9,932 bases of DNA from Chloroflexota bacterium (lineage in GTDB: Bacteria; Chloroflexota; Dehalococcoidia; GIF9; UBA5629): assembly GCA_026389655.1 (NCBI GenBank), contig JAPLHL010000130.1, forward strand, positions 1-9,932. The letters run 5' to 3'. The notes below the pieces were generated by a model. That model was not told the origin of the DNA, did no database searches, and saw only the letters and a list, made by a program, of their open reading frames with translations. This document shows, one piece after another, positions 6,266 to 9,932 of this stretch (the stretch's first letter is position 1; each line of letters opens with the position of its first letter). A program made the position numbers and the translations under genes.

Positions 6266-6323
6266 GGTATACCAGACATTGGATAGCGATCTTGCATTAG
6301 TGTTTTGGGCTGATTTAGTTTAT

Positions 6324-6328
6324 GGAGG
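6324..6328 (+). promoter_or_regulatory. Ribosome site that decides the start of copy 3
   Basis: GGAGG lies 8 nt before ATG at 6337. The upstream in-frame ATG at 6322 overlaps this site and has no ribosome site of its own, so 6337 is preferred. It gives MTDYLWYKSYDPGVP, in register with the other copies. Confidence 0.8.
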
Positions 6329-6336
6329 AATCGCAA

Positions 6337-7995
6337 ATGACTGACTATCTCTGGTACAAAAGCTATGATCCGGGAGTCCCCCATTCCCTTGAGCCATACC
6401 CAAAAAAGACCATTCTTGATGTTATAGCTGAAGCCAGAAAGGAACGTCCCGATTACCCGATGCTTATTTTCCAGGACAGGAAAGTACCGTACAGTGAAAT
6501 AGAAGATGAGAGTGACGCCTTGGCGGCGGCACTTGCAGATATGGGAGTTAAAAAAGGCGACCGTGTGGCCGCACTTTTCTTAAATTGCCCCCAGGAATAC
6601 ATAGTCTTCTTTGCTGTTTGGAAGCTCGGGGCTATTATTGTGCCGCTGAATCCCCTGTACACCGAGTATGAACTGGAAAACAGGTTAAACGACGTCACTG
6701 CGGAAGTGGTAGTAGTGCTTAACCTGTGGTATCCCATGGTGAAGCGTTTTCAGAACAAAACCAGTGTAAAAAAGGTGATTATGGCGGAGTTTGACGACTA
6801 CACCGCACCTGATAAAGAAAAAGCCGCCTCGGCTATTGAGCAGGGTGACTACTGGTGGATGGACCTTACGCGTAAATACGCGGGAAAGAAACCGCCCGGG
6901 ATTAAAGTAAAGCCGGAAGATACGGCAATGATACTGTTCAGCGGCGGGACTACCGGCACTCCCAAAGGAGTGATGGAGAGCCACCACTCACTGGTTATTA
7001 CCGGCCTGCAGGTTGAGGCGTGGTTCCGTAAAATATCCCTGTGGTGGGACGAGAAGTTCCTGGTCCCGCTGCCCCTCTTCCACTCTTTTGGAATCTATGC
7101 CAGCTTCGGCATGGCGCTGGTGCAGCACAATATCTCGGTGCTCATCGCCAACCCGCGTGATATAAAGGGCATGGTCGAAACTATCAAGAACCAGGGCATC
7201 ACCAATATGGGCGCTGCGCCAACCATGTTTATCTCCATGCTGGAATATCCCGATTTGAAGGTGGGGGACTTGAAATCTGTACGCATGGCCACCTCCGGTG
7301 CCGCGCCGCTAATGCGGGAAACCAAGGATCAGTTCGAGAAACATATAAGCGGGAGACTGACCGAAGGGTATTCCCTTACTGAGGCCGGGATGGCCATGAT
7401 AACAACTCCCGCACAAGGCAAGTGGAAAGAAGGTTCCATCGGTCTTCCTTTATCTGATACCATCGTGCGTATCGTGGATATCGAAACAGCTACCAAAGAC
7501 GTAAAACAGGGTGAGGCCGGTGAGATCATAATCAAGGCGCCTCAATTAATGCAGGGTTACTGGAAGCGGCCTGAGGAGACGAAGGAGATACTGCGCGATG
7601 GCTGGCTTTATACGGGTGACATAGGCTATATGGATGAAGACGGCTACATATTCCTCACTTCCCGTAAAAAGGACCTGATCAAATGCGGCGGCTTCCAGGT
7701 GTGGCCGCGGGAAGTGGAGGAAATACTGATGACTCATCCGGCCGTGGCTGAGGTATGTGTGGGCGGCATCCCTGATCCCAGACAAATGGAAGCGGTCAAA
7801 GCATGGATGGTCTTAAAGGAGGGGCACGAGGTAACTATAGAGGAACTGCAGAAGCATTGCCGTGAGAAGCTGACCGGCTATAAGGTCCCCAGGCATTTTG
7901 AGTTCCGCAAGGAACTTCCTAAAACGTTTGTCGGAAAGGTGCTTAGGAGAATATTGCAGGAAGAGGATGTAAAAAAACAGCTTAATAAAACCTGA
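6337..7995 (+). CDS. Long-chain acyl-CoA ligase (FadD-type), copy 3
   Basis: 552-aa ATP-dependent acyl-CoA ligase. Motifs: SGGTTGTPKG (202-211), PLFHSFG (246-252), GYSLTEA (344-350), YTGD with Asp428, SRKKDLIKCGGFQVWPREVE (442-461), and PKTFVGK with Lys534. All catalytic residues are present, so it should be active. It differs from its neighbours in two places. The residue after the TE motif is Ala rather than Thr, Ser or Cys, and the hinge reads KCGGF instead of KPSGF/KTSGF. It also has a Trp-rich stretch before the PLFH motif (RKISLWWDEK, 231-240) and another at YWWMD (172-176), suggesting a differently shaped acyl pocket. Its N-terminal half has the shorter middle segment shared with copy 4. 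It may have its own promoter, but none is clear. Copy 4 follows after 38 nt. Confidence 0.92.
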   Translation: MTDYLWYKSYDPGVPHSLEPYPKKTILDVIAEARKERPDYPMLIFQDRKVPYSEIEDESDALAAALADMGVKKGDRVAALFLNCPQEYIVFFAVWKLGAIIVPLNPLYTEYELENRLNDVTAEVVVVLNLWYPMVKRFQNKTSVKKVIMAEFDDYTAPDKEKAASAIEQGDYWWMDLTRKYAGKKPPGIKVKPEDTAMILFSGGTTGTPKGVMESHHSLVITGLQVEAWFRKISLWWDEKFLVPLPLFHSFGIYASFGMALVQHNISVLIANPRDIKGMVETIKNQGITNMGAAPTMFISMLEYPDLKVGDLKSVRMATSGAAPLMRETKDQFEKHISGRLTEGYSLTEAGMAMITTPAQGKWKEGSIGLPLSDTIVRIVDIETATKDVKQGEAGEIIIKAPQLMQGYWKRPEETKEILRDGWLYTGDIGYMDEDGYIFLTSRKKDLIKCGGFQVWPREVEEILMTHPAVAEVCVGGIPDPRQMEAVKAWMVLKEGHEVTIEELQKHCREKLTGYKVPRHFEFRKELPKTFVGKVLRRILQEEDVKKQLNKT

Positions 7996-8022
7996 TAGTA
8001 TTATAACAACAGAATATTGCGT

Positions 8023-8027
8023 GGAGG
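8023..8027 (+). promoter_or_regulatory. Ribosome site that decides the start of copy 4
   Basis: GGAGG lies 6 nt before ATG at 8034. The in-frame TTG at 8028 directly touches the site and is too close to be used. The ATG gives MVEYPWYKSYDKGVP, in register with copy 3. Confidence 0.8.
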
Positions 8028-8033
8028 TTGTTT

Positions 8034-9692
8034 ATGGTTGAATATCCATGGTACAAGTCTTATGACAAAGGGGTGCCCCATTCTCTGGAACCCTATCCAG
8101 CCACAACATTGCTGGACATTATCGAGGATACAACACGGGAAATGCCTGAGCATACATTCATGTATTTTAAGGACAGGTATTTCTCTTACAAAGAGGCAAC
8201 CCGGCTTTTTAGCGTCATGGCCTCAGCACTAATTGCCAACGGGGTAAAACCGGGGGACCGCGTGGCCAGCGTGCTCCTGAATACTCCTCAGCAGCTTATC
8301 GCTGCCTTTGGCACTATGAAGGGCGGAGGTATTTACGTACCGCTCAATCCCCTGTATAACGAGGATGAACTGGTGCATGCGCTGACCACTGTCGAGGCCG
8401 AGGTCATCATTGTCTGGGACCTGCTGTATCCCAGTGTTAAGAAAGTGCAGCCGCGTACCAAGTTGCGCATGGTTATCGCCACCTCACTGGAAGATTACAT
8501 GTTGCCTGAAGCAAAGAAACCACACTCCATGCAATTGGAGAAGGGGGATGTGTGGATGGATGAGCTTTTAGATAAGCATGCCGCAGATCCTGCTCCTGCT
8601 TTCAAGCCCGGAGTGGATAGTACCGCCCTGATATTATTCAGCGGCGGCACCACCGGCGCTCCCAAAGGCGCCATGCTTTCCTTTCGCAACATTATGGCCG
8701 TAGCACTTCAAAGCAATACATGGAATAAGAGCGGCCTGATGACATACAGCGATTATACAGTAGCGCTCATGCCCATGTTCCATGCTTATGGCTTCTGCGG
8801 GGTTATTGCCAGTTCTCTGGCTTTGCGCAGTCCCTTGGCCGTCGTGGCTAACCCACGTGATTTAGACGATGTCATTGCTACTATTAAGAAGGTCCGTCCG
8901 GCGTCCATGCCGGGTGTGCCTACTTTATTTATTGGTCTTATGGGGCATCCGGAGGTCAAGGCGGGGAAAGTGGATTTTAGCAGCTTAAAATTCTGCCTGT
9001 CGGGAGCAATCCCCCTGATGGTTGAGACCAAGCAGCGCTGGGAAACTATGACCGGCGCCAATATACTGGAAGCGTACGGCATGACGGAATCTACCGTTGT
9101 GCTGACCGTCGGTCCTTTTAAAGGTCAATGGAAGGAAGGCTCGGTCGGTTTGCCTCTGCCCGATGTAATCATCAAGTTCGTTGATGTAACTGATCCTGAT
9201 AAAGATCTGCCTTACGGACAGGAAGGTGAAGTTGTGGCCAGGGGTCCCCAGGTCATGCAGGGCTACTGGAACAACCCGAAGGGTACTGAAGAGATGCTCA
9301 AAAACGACTGGCTTTACACAGGGGATATTGGCTACATGGATAAAGATGGTTATCTATACTTGACCTCCCGCAAGAAAGACCTGATTAAGCCTAGCGGCCA
9401 CCAGGTCTGGCCTAAGGAGGTGGAGGAAGTGCTGTCAACACATCCTGCCGTAGTCGAAGCGTGCGTGGCGGGGATACCTGACCAGAAACAGGTGGAGGCT
9501 GTAAAAGCCTGGGTAGTGTTGCGCCCGGAAGAGAAGATTACCTCCGAAGAGTTGCAGGCGTATTGCAAAGAGAAACTAACAGCTTATAAAGTGCCCAGGT
9601 TTATTGAATTCCGTGAGGCACTGCCTAAGACGCTGGTAGGCAAGATATTGAGGCGTGTGCTGCAGGAGGAAGAGCTAAGCAAGAAGAAGTAA
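8034..9692 (+). CDS. Long-chain acyl-CoA ligase (FadD-type), copy 4
   Basis: 552-aa ATP-dependent acyl-CoA ligase. Motifs: SGGTTGAPKG (203-212), PMFHAYG (247-253), AYGMTES (347-353), YTGD with Asp431, SRKKDLIKPSGHQVWPKEVE (445-464), and PKTLVGK with Lys537. It is the most divergent copy by eye: PMFHAYG replaces PLFH-FG, AYGMTES replaces GY-TE, and His replaces Phe in SGHQVWP. KGAMLSFRN after the phosphate loop resembles E. coli FadD (KGAMLTHRN) more than the KG-VGTH/KGVMESH of the other copies. Catalytic residues are intact. It ends the array: the next gene starts 96 nt later and encodes an unrelated membrane protein. Confidence 0.92.
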   Translation: MVEYPWYKSYDKGVPHSLEPYPATTLLDIIEDTTREMPEHTFMYFKDRYFSYKEATRLFSVMASALIANGVKPGDRVASVLLNTPQQLIAAFGTMKGGGIYVPLNPLYNEDELVHALTTVEAEVIIVWDLLYPSVKKVQPRTKLRMVIATSLEDYMLPEAKKPHSMQLEKGDVWMDELLDKHAADPAPAFKPGVDSTALILFSGGTTGAPKGAMLSFRNIMAVALQSNTWNKSGLMTYSDYTVALMPMFHAYGFCGVIASSLALRSPLAVVANPRDLDDVIATIKKVRPASMPGVPTLFIGLMGHPEVKAGKVDFSSLKFCLSGAIPLMVETKQRWETMTGANILEAYGMTESTVVLTVGPFKGQWKEGSVGLPLPDVIIKFVDVTDPDKDLPYGQEGEVVARGPQVMQGYWNNPKGTEEMLKNDWLYTGDIGYMDKDGYLYLTSRKKDLIKPSGHQVWPKEVEEVLSTHPAVVEACVAGIPDQKQVEAVKAWVVLRPEEKITSEELQAYCKEKLTAYKVPRFIEFREALPKTLVGKILRRVLQEEELSKKK

Positions 9693-9711
9693 TAGGGTCA
9701 TGCAGGCAGGG

Positions 9712-9780
9712 TTGTACTGTCACTCTGTGCCCGGTACACACTATGACGCCGTGTGCACTAAGTTTGTTGTAATAGTACAA
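9712..9780. other. Nested inverted repeats between the ligase array and the next gene
   Basis: TTGTACT (9712-9718) is the exact complement of AGTACAA (9774-9780). Between them GTACACAC (9734-9741) pairs with GTGTGCAC (9751-9758), with one mismatch and a 9-nt loop. The inner stem is followed by TAAGTTTGTTGT, so it could be a weak terminator for the array. The outer right arm overlaps TACAAT (9776-9781), a good -10 box for the next gene, with only a poor -35 (GTGCAC, 9753-9758). The arrangement could be an operator, a terminator or chance. Confidence 0.3.
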
Positions 9781-9788
9781 TAGGGCCC

Positions 9789-9932
9789 ATGATTCTGTTG
9801 CTGATTAAAATAGTCATATTTTTGGCCTGCTCTGCTTTCCTGCTCTGGTACTCCTGGAAGCCGTTGAAGGATACGAGGGCGCATGGTTTTTACCGGTTCT
9901 TTGCCTGGGAAGCGATTGTAGCGCTTATATTA
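9789..9932 (+). CDS. Isoprenylcysteine carboxyl methyltransferase-like membrane protein (3' partial)
   Basis: Only the first 48 codons are in the window. The N-terminus is a hydrophobic membrane helix (MILLLIKIVIFLACSAFLLW, 1-20). It is followed by a charged loop with HGFYRFFAWEAIVALIL (32-48), the start of a second helix. The helix/R-x-HGFYRFFA-E-I-ALIL arrangement resembles the N-terminus of bacterial proteins annotated as isoprenylcysteine carboxyl methyltransferase family: membrane, SAM-dependent, natural substrate usually unknown. The catalytic C-terminal half lies outside, so the family call is tentative. ATG at 9789 has only a weak AGGG 3 nt upstream and a TACAAT box 7 nt upstream, so the mRNA may be nearly leaderless. 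It may be unrelated to the ligase array. Confidence 0.5.
   Translation, partial: MILLLIKIVIFLACSAFLLWYSWKPLKDTRAHGFYRFFAWEAIVALIL

Noticed and set aside
2708..9692. Nonribosomal peptide synthetase-type adenylation domains or a biosynthetic cluster
   Set aside because: There are no carrier, condensation or thioesterase domains. Each protein is a stand-alone ligase of FadD length with the FadD-type opening and hinge.
1..9932. CRISPR array, insertion sequence, tRNA or rRNA
   Set aside because: I saw no regularly spaced direct repeats, transposase, terminal repeats with target duplications, or TTCGA-type tRNA arm in a foldable context.

Overview
The window looks like bacterial chromosome from an anaerobe of roughly 50% GC with compact operons, strong GGAGG-type ribosome binding sites and frequent TTG/GTG starts. 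A corrinoid protein of the MtrA type carrying a CdhE/AcsC-like [4Fe-4S] domain suggests methyl-corrinoid (Wood-Ljungdahl-like) one-carbon chemistry. Four consecutive FadD-type acyl-CoA ligases suggest heavy use of fatty or other carboxylic acids. Dehalococcoidia-like Chloroflexota or a syntrophic/sulfate-reducing clostridial lineage would both fit; the sequence alone does not settle it.

Region by region: (1) 1-1071 holds the 3' end of an unidentified Cys-rich protein, followed 18 nt later and in the same reading frame by an MtrA-like domain fused to a C-terminal Fe-S domain. The pair ends at a hairpin terminator that works better on the minus strand. (2) 1150-1508 has no plus-strand gene. It holds a long imperfect hairpin and a possible minus-strand transcription unit: promoter, ribosome site, 25-codon ORF, terminator. 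(3) 1509-2549 is rlmN, the dual-specificity rRNA/tRNA adenine-C2 methyltransferase. (4) 2550-2707 contains a good sigma-70-type promoter whose -10 box abuts a perfect 12-bp palindrome, a likely operator. (5) 2708-9692 is a same-strand array of four paralogous long-chain acyl-CoA ligases (566, 563, 552 and 552 aa). They fall into two pairs (genes 1+2 and 3+4), and the gap between the pairs carries a perfect 18-bp inverted repeat. (6) 9789-9932 is the start of a membrane protein resembling the isoprenylcysteine carboxyl methyltransferase family, cut by the window edge.

How they may work together: the ligase array is probably one transcriptional unit started at about 2637 and controlled by a repressor at the palindrome. 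All four copies keep the ATP-grasping, adenylate-binding and C-terminal lysine motifs, so all appear active. They differ in the probable acyl-pocket segments, suggesting a spread of substrate specificities feeding beta-oxidation or lipid synthesis. The MtrA-Fe-S protein and rlmN appear to be separate units.
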